64,000 nucleotides of DNA from G001797105 sp964528155 (GTDB lineage Bacteria; Chloroflexota; Anaerolineae; Anaerolineales; E44-bin32). The stretch is from the NCBI GenBank assembly GCA_964528155.1, contig CAZGRL010000002.1, positions 1-64,000 of the forward strand, read 5' to 3'. Positions 16,746 to 25,649 of the stretch are shown here, in pieces. Below the pieces are notes generated by a model. It did not search any database and was not told where the DNA came from. It saw only the letters and a list, made by a program, of their open reading frames with translations. Numbering within the stretch: position 1 is the stretch's first letter; each line of letters opens with the position of its first letter. The position numbers and the translations under genes were made by a program.

Positions 16746-19700
16746 TCAGCCGGGGAACCTGGTCAGCACCATCGCCGGGGTAGGGATCGCGACCCGGTCG
16801 CCCTCCTTGAGGTCGGCCGGCGGCTTGGGGACATCCTTGGTCGCACCTTGAAAGATGGCGATCGGGGTTCCGGCAGCGCCGTGCTTCAAATCGATGTGCG
16901 CCTGGCCGAGGAGATAGCCCTCGCTGTCGACGGCGCACGAGGTCACATGACCGATCACACGCCCGCGCTGATCCACAACGGGGTCACCGGTGTGGGCCAT
17001 TCGCACGCCTTTGTCATCGAAGCGAAATCGCACAACCTCACCGGTCCGACGAGCCTCCTGACCGAGGAAGCCGTCCCGGCCGACGAACCACGGCTTATAG
17101 GTTTTGACGTAGCTGCCGAAACCCGCGTCCCCGACCCCGAGCTCGAAGGGACCCGCCATCTCGTGACCATACAGGGGTAGGCCTGCTTCCGTCCGGAGGG
17201 AATCGCGAGCTCCCAAGCCGACCGGCTTCAAGCCGAAGCCACGACCGACTTCAAGTAGCGCCCGCCACAGATCTGGGCTCTTCGCCGGGTGAACGAACAG
17301 CTCGTAGGCCACGCGCTCACCGGTGTAGCCCGTCCGACTTACGATAAGATCGATCCCGCCAAAAACCCCTCCGGTGACCCCCGCCCATGGGAGAGACCTG
17401 ATACGCCGGGCGGTCGCCTCATCGCACCCCAATCCAAGCAGGATCTCTCGGCTCTTTCGGCCTTGAAGCGCAATGTCCACGCGCATGTCATCCCCGGAAT
17501 CGGGGCTGCGCAGGTTGCGCAGATCCAGGTCGCGTCCGAACGCGTGCGACCACGGCCGAAGCTCATCCACCCTCACGCTCGCCTGCCGCACTGCGTTCAA
17601 CCAGGCCCAATCTTTGTCGTCATTGGAGGCGTTGACCACGATCAGATAGGCCTGCTCTTCAACGCGATAGACCATCGTATCGTCGATCACACGACCTTTG
17701 GGATCGAGGAATTGAGCGTAGAGAGACTCACCGACAGCCAGGGCAGCGACGTCATTTGTCACGACGCTGTCGAGGAAGGCGCGCGCTTGTGGCCCCCGGG
17801 CCTGGTAGACGCCCATATGGCTGACATCGAACAGGCCTGCGGCTTGGCGCGTCGCCAAGTGTTCCTCGACCACCGAGGTGTACCAGACCGGCATCTCCCA
17901 ACCGGCAAACGGAACCATCTTGGCCCCCATCTCCCGATGCATCTCGTAGAGGGCTGTTCGGCGCAACGGGACATCCTCGGGTTCGATCCATTCAAAAGCC
18001 TTGAGACGCTCCGCTTCCTGTTGGGGTACTCCGACGTACCATGGCTTGTACAGCCCGTCAGTCATCTCGCCAGCTGGCAACGCTTTCGCCCCGCCGTGGA
18101 CACGAATAGTGGCGGGGCCGGGAAGTTTCCGGTGAAGATCAAGCGTGTCGAAGGCTACGTAGCCATCCGAGAGATCGCGCAACCAGGCAAGCACCCCGGC
18201 GGCCGCTTCGGACTCGACCGTCAGGTGCCAGTTCCCCTCCCCATCGGCCAAGGTCAACGCGCAGTCGACTGTGCCCGATAGAGTGGTTATCGCGGCGCGG
18301 CACGACGATCCGGCAGGCATCTCAAGCGGGCTGGCCGAAGTCGCCCATTGCAGCAACTCACCGGCGCTCTCTCCGGATACGTCGATCACGGTATAAGGAT
18401 CTTGCGGACCAGGGTCATCCAGATAGTAGAAATGCGGATAATCATGCCTCGGCCCCTCGATCTCGATGCCGGCCTCTGCCGCCAAATCGCGGACCGCAAG
18501 ACTGACGGAATGCAGGGCGTCGAAATCGACCTTTGCACGCGTCGATCGGCCCTTGCGAGCGGAGATGGCGTATGGCTGGCAGGCCTTGAGAAGTCTGGCG
18601 ACGAGACGGCCCAGGTCGCGGGACTGTTGCTCGTCGAAACCGCGCTGGGTAATCCACGGCGTTCCGAGGCGGATGCCGGAAGGATCGGCGGCCGAGCGAT
18701 CGCCGGGGATCGTGTTCCGATTGACTACGATCCCCGCCAGATCCAGGATGCGTGCGCCCTGATCCCCCGAGAGACAGGCGCCGTCGCTCCCAACAACCGA
18801 ATGACAGTCCACATTCGTCAAATGAGTGTCCGTTCCACCGAATGGAATTCTCAGGCCTTCCTCAGCCAGCCCTTCGGTGAGTGCCACGCAATTGACGACG
18901 ATCTGCTTCTGCAATTGCCGGAATGTGTCCCCCCTGGCAATCTTGAAAGCCACGGCCTGGCCGGCAATGACGTTCATGTGGGGCCCGCCCTGTTCCCCTG
19001 GGAACACGGCGCGATCCAGCTTCTTCGCCAGCCCGCTCGAGGTCGTCATGACGACGGCCCCTCGCGGACCACATAGCGATTTGTGGGTCGTGAATGACAC
19101 CACATCGGCGATCCCCACCGGCGATTGGACGACGCCGGTGCACACAAGCCCCGCCACGTGAGCGATGTCGGCCAGCAGGTAAGCCCCGACGGCATCGGCG
19201 ATCTGCCGGAAACGTTGCCAATCCGGCGCCCAAGGATAGGATGAGTAGCCGGCGATGATCATTCGCGGCTTGTGTTCGCGCGCCAGTGCTTCCACCGCGT
19301 CGTAGTCGATCTTCTCCGATTCCGGGTCCACGCCGTAGTGGACGGCGTGATAGTACTTGCCCGAGCGGTTCACCGGCGAACCATGGGTCAGGTGCCCGCC
19401 GTGGAGGAGATTCATCCCCAGGACGGTGTCTCCGGGCTCGAGCAAGGCGTGATAAACCGCGTTGTTGGCAGGGGCGCCGGAGAGTGGCTGCACATTGACA
19501 TATATGTCGTCAGCCGAAACACCGTTGCCGGCAAACAGCTCGGCGCAGCGACGCCGTGCCAGGGCCTCGATCATGTCAGCATATTCGACACCCTTGTAGT
19601 AACGCGGATCTGAGAATCGGCGATAGTGGGCCAGGCGCGGGGCATAATCGAGGATCTCAGATTGGGTCATCCGGCGTGTCTCTTCGTCGGGATAGCCCTC

Positions 19701-19874
19701 GGCATAGATGTTCTCAAACGCGCTGGCTACCGCCTGGCGGATCGCCAGGGAGGCTGAGCTCTCGGATGGAATCAGAATCAGTTTCCTGGCTTGTCTTTCC
19801 TCCTCGATTTGGAGGAGCTCGAACACGTCGGGGTCGACCTCGGAAAGGTCTTCCCGGGAGATGAATTTAGACAT
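16746..19874 (-). CDS. glyA-gcvT: Fused serine hydroxymethyltransferase-aminomethyltransferase (GlyA-GcvT)
   Basis: A single frame of about 1,042 residues. Residues 1-440 are SHMT: IPSESSAS replaces the usual IASEN motif, GGHLTHG and DIAHVAGL are present, and the PLP Lys is in TTHKSLCGPRG near 265. An extra segment of about 25 residues lies between YAEGYP and RYYKG. Residues about 640-1042 are GcvT (MVPFAGWEMPVWY, DVSHMG, the Asp pair in VIDDTMVYR, SRTGYTGE, GLGARDSLRTEAGLPLYGHE). Residues about 455-635 look like a degenerate GcvT-like folate domain. The protein could interconvert serine and glycine and pass one-carbon units via tetrahydrofolate. I chose the ATG at 19874 (GGAG five bases upstream) over a GTG two codons earlier. 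No gcvH or gcvP is in the window. Confidence 0.93.
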   Translation of the reverse strand: MSKFISREDLSEVDPDVFELLQIEEERQARKLILIPSESSASLAIRQAVASAFENIYAEGYPDEETRRMTQSEILDYAPRLAHYRRFSDPRYYKGVEYADMIEALARRRCAELFAGNGVSADDIYVNVQPLSGAPANNAVYHALLEPGDTVLGMNLLHGGHLTHGSPVNRSGKYYHAVHYGVDPESEKIDYDAVEALAREHKPRMIIAGYSSYPWAPDWQRFRQIADAVGAYLLADIAHVAGLVCTGVVQSPVGIADVVSFTTHKSLCGPRGAVVMTTSSGLAKKLDRAVFPGEQGGPHMNVIAGQAVAFKIARGDTFRQLQKQIVVNCVALTEGLAEEGLRIPFGGTDTHLTNVDCHSVVGSDGACLSGDQGARILDLAGIVVNRNTIPGDRSAADPSGIRLGTPWITQRGFDEQQSRDLGRLVARLLKACQPYAISARKGRSTRAKVDFDALHSVSLAVRDLAAEAGIEIEGPRHDYPHFYYLDDPGPQDPYTVIDVSGESAGELLQWATSASPLEMPAGSSCRAAITTLSGTVDCALTLADGEGNWHLTVESEAAAGVLAWLRDLSDGYVAFDTLDLHRKLPGPATIRVHGGAKALPAGEMTDGLYKPWYVGVPQQEAERLKAFEWIEPEDVPLRRTALYEMHREMGAKMVPFAGWEMPVWYTSVVEEHLATRQAAGLFDVSHMGVYQARGPQARAFLDSVVTNDVAALAVGESLYAQFLDPKGRVIDDTMVYRVEEQAYLIVVNASNDDKDWAWLNAVRQASVRVDELRPWSHAFGRDLDLRNLRSPDSGDDMRVDIALQGRKSREILLGLGCDEATARRIRSLPWAGVTGGVFGGIDLIVSRTGYTGERVAYELFVHPAKSPDLWRALLEVGRGFGLKPVGLGARDSLRTEAGLPLYGHEMAGPFELGVGDAGFGSYVKTYKPWFVGRDGFLGQEARRTGEVVRFRFDDKGVRMAHTGDPVVDQRGRVIGHVTSCAVDSEGYLLGQAHIDLKHGAAGTPIAIFQGATKDVPKPPADLKEGDRVAIPTPAMVLTRFPG

Positions 19875-20227
19875 TGGCACTCCAAGGTTGGGTTAGCACG
19901 GAATACGCGCAGACGTGGAAGGATAGGTTGTCCGGAGAAGGATTGTATTCCAGCCCAGGATCGGGGATCAAGACGAGGCAAGATCCCCCGGGGCGCCTGG
20001 TAGGCGAATCGTTTGTCGTCGTGGGTGTGTGGATCCGGCGCCGACACGCATCCTGCGGGGAACGTCGCTTCGAGCGATGTCTACCGATGCCTGAGCGACG
20101 AACAGCCGGCATATGGTTCGCTGGATCGGTCGGACCTGGTGTTCCGTCGACACGCGGCCTGCCGGCGAACGCCATCCAGCGTGGCGCGCTCCTGTTCGAA
20201 GCCTGCCGCCGGCGTTGCGTCATGCCG
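19875..20227. other. Gene-free stretch upstream of glyA-gcvT
   Basis: This 353-bp stretch is the leader side of the fusion gene. I looked for a glycine, THF or ZTP riboswitch on the minus strand and did not find their conserved cores. Overlapping open frames on both strands here look like chance frames in GC-rich DNA. Nothing else can be supported. Confidence 0.4.
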
Positions 20228-21880
20228 TCAAGGACCAGGGATCTGACCCCCATCAATGACCCAGTCCTCGAACAGTTGGCGGAGCTGGCAACTGCAGGCC
20301 GTCTCAGCCGAAGCCTCGAAATCATCCATTGTGGCGAAACCATAGTGATAGGAAGAGTAGTAATCATGCAGGAAATTGAAGAACGCCTCGTCCCCGATCT
20401 GATTGCGCAGCGCCTCAAAAAAGAGCGCCCCTTTTAGATAGACGATCGTGGAGTACTCGTCGGTCGATGGATACCTCCGCACCGGCAGACCGATAGGCGC
20501 GGTAGGGTCGGCCGACGAACGAACTCTAGAGCGAAGCTCGCTGAGCATGCCGGTCGCCGTGGCTGAGGCGCCGGTGCCTTCGTAGTAGAGCGCCTCGGCG
20601 TATGTCGCGGCTGCCTCGTCCAGCCATGGCTCCTCGAGCTGGTCGTTCCCAATCAAACCGTAGAACCATTGATGGGCGACTTCATGGACAACCGGGGAGA
20701 CGAGGCGCGGGGTGCCAAGCGTCCCGATGAAGACCAGCCCGGGGTATTCAATCCCGCCGAAAGCCCCGGGGGCATCCACCAAGTCCAATTCGGCGTAGGG
20801 GTACGGTCCTACATCCTCTGTCATCACCCGCATTTGACCGGTGGCCAGGTCCAGCACTCGGGCCAGATCACTTTTGTGATCCGGAAGGACCCAGGCGTTG
20901 ACCTGGATGTCGTTGAAACTCCGGCTGTCGGTCACGAATGGCCCCAGGGCGAATGCAAAGTCTCGCATCGGCCCAGTGGTTATCGTCTGTGTGATCGTCC
21001 CGTCCCCGTTATCCACCTGCGAGATAGTGCTTCCTGAGGCTGCAAGAGTGTACTTGGAGGGGACCGTCAATTCGACATGGTAGAAGGCAATGTCGGAGTT
21101 CGTCGTGTCGCCGCCCGGAGGCGCCGGTTCGCCCGGCCACTCCCTGTCGATCAGCTTGGGGATCAGCGGATAGAAAGTAGGCGCGGCCAACATGCCGTCT
21201 GTTATCCCAAAGCGCTTCGGATCGGAACCCCCGATTGGACCCGTGGCTTCGACCTCGAACGGAAGGCTGACATCCACCTTCGAGCCCGGAGCGAGGGGCT
21301 CGGACAGGGTGTAGTGCAATGCAACGCCGTCCATTTCGACCTCGGGCCACTCCGTCAGCCCATCGATCAGGGCAGGCCCTGCTCTCATCGTCGAATGATA
21401 CTGCTCGTCATTTGGCCAGAGCATGAGGACCAGGTCTTCGAGTGGCCAGGGCAGTGGATTCGTGAAGCGGATGCGGGCCTGTCCTTCGATTCGAGCTCTG
21501 CCTTCCTCGGCGTTGAAGGTGACATTGGCTTTGATGTTGTAGCGAGTCGCATCGGGGAACATGTCGGCGTCAGCAGCGTAGTCCGCCCGCATCGCTTGGG
21601 ACTGCTCGTCCAATTCGTCGGCAGGCAGCTCTTGAGTGGGCGCGATCGTGATGGCGATCGTCGGGCTGGGCTTGACCGACGGGAGAGCGATGGTGCCCAT
21701 TGGGGTGGGCGCGACCGTCGCCGAGGGAACCCCGCCCAGCGGCCCGCAGGCAACGCCGGAAGCCAGGAGGCCCATGGCCAGAGCACGCGCAACGCGGCGC
21801 ATACCCCGTCCGGCGACCTTCAAGTCCTCTGAACCGTAGGCACCACGTCGAAGAGCGAAGGGCGTAGATCCACGTGTCAT
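20228..21880 (-). CDS. M1 family zinc metallopeptidase lipoprotein
   Basis: An exported aminopeptidase-type (gluzincin) enzyme of about 550 residues. The N-terminus carries a lipoprotein signal peptide with lipobox ASGVAC, followed by a Thr/Pro-rich linker. The catalytic domain shows GAFGGIEYPGL (equivalent of the M1 exopeptidase motif, here GGIEYPG rather than GAMEN) and HEVAHQWFYG, with the downstream third ligand Glu in WLDEAAATYAE. It probably trims peptides at the cell surface. The ATG at 21880 has GGGAG 11 bases upstream; a start at 21802 (MRRVARAL) would give a more standard signal peptide. A TTG further upstream (21937) is less likely. Confidence 0.87.
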   Translation of the reverse strand: MTRGSTPFALRRGAYGSEDLKVAGRGMRRVARALAMGLLASGVACGPLGGVPSATVAPTPMGTIALPSVKPSPTIAITIAPTQELPADELDEQSQAMRADYAADADMFPDATRYNIKANVTFNAEEGRARIEGQARIRFTNPLPWPLEDLVLMLWPNDEQYHSTMRAGPALIDGLTEWPEVEMDGVALHYTLSEPLAPGSKVDVSLPFEVEATGPIGGSDPKRFGITDGMLAAPTFYPLIPKLIDREWPGEPAPPGGDTTNSDIAFYHVELTVPSKYTLAASGSTISQVDNGDGTITQTITTGPMRDFAFALGPFVTDSRSFNDIQVNAWVLPDHKSDLARVLDLATGQMRVMTEDVGPYPYAELDLVDAPGAFGGIEYPGLVFIGTLGTPRLVSPVVHEVAHQWFYGLIGNDQLEEPWLDEAAATYAEALYYEGTGASATATGMLSELRSRVRSSADPTAPIGLPVRRYPSTDEYSTIVYLKGALFFEALRNQIGDEAFFNFLHDYYSSYHYGFATMDDFEASAETACSCQLRQLFEDWVIDGGQIPGP

Positions 21881-22084
21881 GTCTACCGATTCTCCCGCAT
21901 TATTCCAGCCCTGGCTGCTCAGACATGGAGAACGCAAAGGGGCGGGCCACCCTCTCCTTCGGCGTCCTCGTGACCTGCTTCACCGCACACATCTTTCTTG
22001 TTCGGTTCACCCGCACGCCGCAGAAGGACGCATTCCTCTCGCGCATCCTTGAGTGAAAGGCGCATCGAGCGAAAACCTGTCAGG

Positions 22085-22158
22085 TGGGCGGAACAGGACT
22101 TGAACCTGCGACCCCTTCTGTGTAAGAGAAGTGCTCTGACCAACTGAGCTATCCGCCC
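22085..22158 (-). tRNA. tRNA-Val (anticodon UAC)
   Basis: A 74-nt cloverleaf on the minus strand. The acceptor stem pairs GGGCGGA with TCCGCCC, the D-stem is GCTC/GAGC, the anticodon stem CTTCT/AGAAG encloses loop CTTACAC with anticodon TAC, and the T-arm GCAGG-TTCAAGT-CCTGT is intact. The discriminator is A. The CCA end is not encoded (CCT follows), so it must be added after transcription. Confidence 0.95.
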
Positions 22159-22290
22159 TGGAGGATTATAGCCGGGCCGTAGTAGGCGGTCAACGCGAGG
22201 GCCATGCTCGCAGGAAGCGCAGCCGGGATTCTGTTGTTCTCCCCGCGGCGTGGAGCATACCGCCGTCTACACCGCTTCGTGGCGGGTTCG

Positions 22291-22319
22291 TTGCCCGTGA
22301 AAACTGGCTGTGCTATAGT
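22291..22319 (+). promoter_or_regulatory. Probable promoter of the RpiR-type gene
   Basis: TTGCCC (22291-22296) and TATAGT (22314-22319) are separated by 17 bases, 66 bp upstream of the regulator's ATG. Reasonable sigma70-like match, five of six bases at -10. Confidence 0.5.
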
Positions 22320-22384
22320 GGGCCACTTTGTGACTATCTGTCGGACGGCGTTGTGGCCGCGTACGGTACCCGAGGAGTGGGGTG

Positions 22385-23218
22385 ATGACCGCCTACGAGG
22401 AACGCATTCGATCATCGCGGGCCGCGTTGTCCCCGAGTTTCATCCGCCTGGCGGATTTTCTCCTTGATTCGTACACCGAAGCGGCGTTTCTCACTGCGAC
22501 GGAGCTCGCTCATTCACTCGATATCGACCCGGCGACAGTCGTTCGCTTTTCCCAGAAACTGGGCTACCAGGGATATCCCGAGTTGCAGCGCGAGATTCGG
22601 GATCGGGTGCGCCATGAACTTCTGGTGGATGGCTCGGCCGAGCCGGACAGCCTGGCCGCTGCGGCCGAAATCGCTCTGGAGGAACTGGTCAAGGGCCTCG
22701 AATTGACACGGCGGAGTTTCCCCAAGGACGAGGCGCAGAGCCTGATCACAGCTCTCGACAAGGCCGAGAGAGTGATCCTGCTTGCCGAAGGCCTGGCCCA
22801 GGCCCCGGCGCGCAGCCTGGCGGCGTGGCTCGAAGCAGCCGGATACTCGATTCACTTCGCCGGAGGGGGAGTGTCCGAGCTGGCCCGAGCGCTGGCCGGT
22901 GCGCGCAAGGGGGATCTCGCCGTCGCCATCGAGGTCGTCGAAGAATCGCCCGTGCTCGCCCGGGCGCTGGCCAGTGCCCGGAAGGCTGGAGTCCGAACCG
23001 CCGCCCTCGTCGCAGCGCCCTCATCGGCAGTCGCCCGCCACACGGACATCGTGCTCGCCGCTCACCCCAACCCGCATCCAGGCGCGGGTCAGGTCATGGT
23101 CGAGGCGATGGTCTTCGCCCTGGCCCGAATGCTGATCCATGCCCGGCCAGGGCGGTTCTCACGCGTGACCCAGCAAGTCGAATCCCTGACCTCCAAACTC
23201 AACAGTGGAGACGGCTGA
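22385..23218 (+). CDS. MurR/RpiR family transcriptional regulator (HTH + SIS)
   Basis: About 277 residues. An N-terminal HTH_6 domain (residues 1-77; TATELAHSLDIDPATVVRFSQKLG) binds DNA, and a C-terminal SIS domain (about 120-250) usually binds a sugar phosphate. The SIS region is divergent: the usual phosphate-binding Ser-rich loop is replaced by AEGLAQAPARS, so the ligand is uncertain. I take the ATG at 22385, with GAGGAG nine bases upstream; a GTG one codon earlier is possible. It has its own promoter and heads a plus-strand series of genes with no obvious sugar genes, so its target is unknown. Confidence 0.85.
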   Translation: MTAYEERIRSSRAALSPSFIRLADFLLDSYTEAAFLTATELAHSLDIDPATVVRFSQKLGYQGYPELQREIRDRVRHELLVDGSAEPDSLAAAAEIALEELVKGLELTRRSFPKDEAQSLITALDKAERVILLAEGLAQAPARSLAAWLEAAGYSIHFAGGGVSELARALAGARKGDLAVAIEVVEESPVLARALASARKAGVRTAALVAAPSSAVARHTDIVLAAHPNPHPGAGQVMVEAMVFALARMLIHARPGRFSRVTQQVESLTSKLNSGDG

Positions 23219-23299
23219 GGACATCCTGGGCTGGGCCCCGAGATAACACCTACGGTTGGGGCCGCTCGGCACACCTGTCAGCCGTGACCCTCGTACATC

Positions 23300-24034
23300 A
23301 TGTGGATACTGGTGATCATCGTTGCAGCCATGTTGGGCCTCGCCTACTGGGAGTTGATCGTCTGTGAAGGCGCCCACCTCGGCAAGCACTTTGTCGTATG
23401 GCTTTACGATCTGACCGCCTCCCATTATGAACGCATCAAGGGATTCGATCCGGATTGGGAGCGCCGCTCTCTCGGCGAGCCGTTATCCAGTTCCGTTGGC
23501 GGCCTGCGTGGTGCGCGCTTGCTCGACGTCGGCGCCGGAACCGGCAGAGCGACGCGCGCACTGCACAATGTCATCCGCAACGAGACCTCCATCGTCAATG
23601 CCGAACCGTCGTGGAAGATGCTATCCTTGGGCAGACGACATCCAGCGACTGCCGGTTCGACCTGGGTACAGGCCTGGGCGGATCCGCTCCCCTTTGCCGA
23701 TTCAAGCTTCGACATCGTGGTCAGCCTGGAGGTTCTGGAGTTCACTCCTGACCCTCGAGCGACGTTGGCCGAATTCGCCAGAGTCTTGCGGCCAGGCGCA
23801 TGGTTGTTGGTCACCAACCGGATCGGCTCAAACGCACCCTGGATTTTCCGGCGAACGTTTCGGCGAGATGCCTTTGGCGGCGTGCTCGAGTCGGCCGGGT
23901 TCGGTGAAGTCGAAGTATTCCCCTGGCAGGTCGAATACGATCTGGCCTGGGCTCGAAAACCACTCTCTTACCCCTCTTCCACCAGGGAGGCGGAATATGC
24001 GAATCCTACGTTTCAAGAGGGACGCGCAAGCTGA
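23300..24034 (+). CDS. Class I SAM-dependent methyltransferase with N-terminal membrane helix
   Basis: A 244-residue methyltransferase of the Methyltransf_11 type. Residues 2-20 form a hydrophobic helix, so the enzyme may be membrane-associated. SAM motif I is LLDVGAGTGRATRAL near residue 72; later motifs are seen at SFDIVVSLEVLEF and LRPGAWLLVTNR. The fold suggests a small-molecule or lipid substrate. Its 3' end overlaps the next gene by 38 bp, consistent with cotranscription. Confidence 0.82.
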   Translation: MWILVIIVAAMLGLAYWELIVCEGAHLGKHFVVWLYDLTASHYERIKGFDPDWERRSLGEPLSSSVGGLRGARLLDVGAGTGRATRALHNVIRNETSIVNAEPSWKMLSLGRRHPATAGSTWVQAWADPLPFADSSFDIVVSLEVLEFTPDPRATLAEFARVLRPGAWLLVTNRIGSNAPWIFRRTFRRDAFGGVLESAGFGEVEVFPWQVEYDLAWARKPLSYPSSTREAEYANPTFQEGRAS

Positions 24035-24773
24035 GCCGCATTGGGGCTGGTTGGACGACGGACAGGTCGGTGAGCTCGAAGGCTCGCCGTTCACCACCTA
24101 CCGGCGGCTCGAAGCGTCCTCCCCCGTCGAGTCGGTCATCCTCCTGCCGCCGACGATCCCCAGCAAAATCATCTGTATCGGCCGCAACTATGTCGCTCAC
24201 GCGGCTGAACATGAGGCGGAGGTGCCCAAGCTCCCGCTCTTGTTCTTGAAAGCCCCCAGCGCCCTCATCGGACCCGGCGAGCCCATTCTGCTGCCCGTAC
24301 AGTCCAAACAGGTCGAACACGAGGCTGAATTGGCGGTGGTCTTCGGTCGGCGAGGTCGCTGGATCACGCCCGAAGCGGCCAAAGACTACATTCTCGGCTA
24401 TACCGCCGTTAACGACGTGACTGCGCGCGACCTGCAGTTCAGCGACGGTCAATGGTCCCGCTCCAAAAGCTTTGACACCTTCTGCCCCCTGGGTCCGTGG
24501 ATCGAGACCGAGCTGGACCCGGCCGAGGTTCTGGTCAAGTGCCTGGTCAATGGTCAGCTGCGCCAGATGGGCTCGACTCGCGATCTAGTCCATCCCGTTC
24601 CCCAATTGATCGCCTACATTTCTGCGGTAATGACCCTGGAGCCTGGAGACCTGCTACTGACTGGAACACCGGCGGGAGTGAGCCTGCTGGTCGCGGGAGA
24701 CGAGGTCACCGTCGAAGTCGAGGGGGTCGGCAGCCTGACGAATCCCGTCAAGCAGGATCCACAGCGCGGCTGA
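23997..24773 (+). CDS. Fumarylacetoacetate hydrolase (FAH) family protein
   Basis: A 258-residue enzyme of the FAH superfamily, which includes hydratases, isomerases and acylpyruvases acting on keto acids. The core is complete: ICIGRNYVAHAAE, the metal-binding Glu residues in VEHEAELAVV, then YTAVNDVTARDLQ and LLTGTPAGV. GGGAGG lies six bases before the ATG at 23997, which fixes the start inside the end of the methyltransferase gene. Typical substrates come from aromatic or homogentisate breakdown; none can be named here. Confidence 0.9.
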   Translation: MRILRFKRDAQAEPHWGWLDDGQVGELEGSPFTTYRRLEASSPVESVILLPPTIPSKIICIGRNYVAHAAEHEAEVPKLPLLFLKAPSALIGPGEPILLPVQSKQVEHEAELAVVFGRRGRWITPEAAKDYILGYTAVNDVTARDLQFSDGQWSRSKSFDTFCPLGPWIETELDPAEVLVKCLVNGQLRQMGSTRDLVHPVPQLIAYISAVMTLEPGDLLLTGTPAGVSLLVAGDEVTVEVEGVGSLTNPVKQDPQRG

Positions 24774-24888
24774 GGCAGCCGCGGAGCTCGTTCGAGCCGG
24801 ACGGCCCGAATTCCCTTCAGCGCTCATCGGATCGGCCGGCCCGGCCCCCGGAAGTGCGCTGCTCTTAGTCAAACGAGGAGGAAGCCGA

Positions 24889-25443
24889 ATGGGTTTGAAG
24901 CCGGATCACTGGATCTCCCGCATGGCGGTTGAACAGAAGATGATCGAACCCTTCATCGCCGACCAGGTTCGCGATGGCGTGATTTCCTACGGCTTGTCGT
25001 CTTACGGATATGACATCCGCGTCGCCGACGAGTTCAAGATCTTCACCAACGTCTATTCGGCTGTCGTTGATCCGAAGCACTTCAACCCCGATTCCATGGT
25101 CGATTTCAAAGGAGAGATTTGCGTCATCCCGCCGAACTCGTTTGCCCTGGCGCGCACGGTCGAATACTTCCGCATTCCGCGCGATGTCCTCACGATCTGT
25201 CTGGGGAAATCGACCTACGCCCGGTGCGGGATCATCGTCAACGTCACGCCGTTCGAACCGGAGTGGGAAGGCTTCGTGACGCTGGAGATCTCCAACACCA
25301 CCCCACTTCCGGCCCGAATTTACGCCGGCGAAGGGATCGCCCAGGTTCTTTTCTTCCAGGCGGACGAACCCTGCCGGGTGTCGTATGCCGACAAGAAGGG
25401 GAAATACCAGCGCCAGCAGACGATCGAGCTGCCACGGCTCTAG
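24889..25443 (+). CDS. dcd: dCTP deaminase
   Basis: A 184-residue homotrimeric-type enzyme that deaminates dCTP to dUTP for thymidylate synthesis. Seen: SYGLSSYGYDIRV near residues 33-45, the conserved GKSTYARCGI (substrate phosphate contacts) and catalytic Glu in EPEWEGFVTLEISN. The YQRQQ tail is conserved. GAGGAGG precedes the ATG. Nothing suggests the bifunctional dUTPase version with certainty. Confidence 0.95.
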   Translation: MGLKPDHWISRMAVEQKMIEPFIADQVRDGVISYGLSSYGYDIRVADEFKIFTNVYSAVVDPKHFNPDSMVDFKGEICVIPPNSFALARTVEYFRIPRDVLTICLGKSTYARCGIIVNVTPFEPEWEGFVTLEISNTTPLPARIYAGEGIAQVLFFQADEPCRVSYADKKGKYQRQQTIELPRL

Positions 25444-25649
25444 CACGGGAGCGAGTGTCCACCTTTCACTCGGATCCTCCCGGACGGTCTAGGGGAACAC
25501 CCTTGGAGAGCCCGACGGGAGACGGACGACCGAGGACGGGGAAGAGAATCGAACACAAGGGGTCGAGGGATGGCCGGTGCCGGTCTCCGGTCTTCCGTCT
25601 CCGGTCCTCTCGGGTGCATCGGCCTGACCACGGACTGAAAGAAGCCTCG

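Noticed and set aside
19875..20227. Possible glycine, THF or ZTP riboswitch upstream of glyA-gcvT
   Set aside because: I read the minus strand for the conserved cores of these motifs and found none; the leader is just GC-rich.
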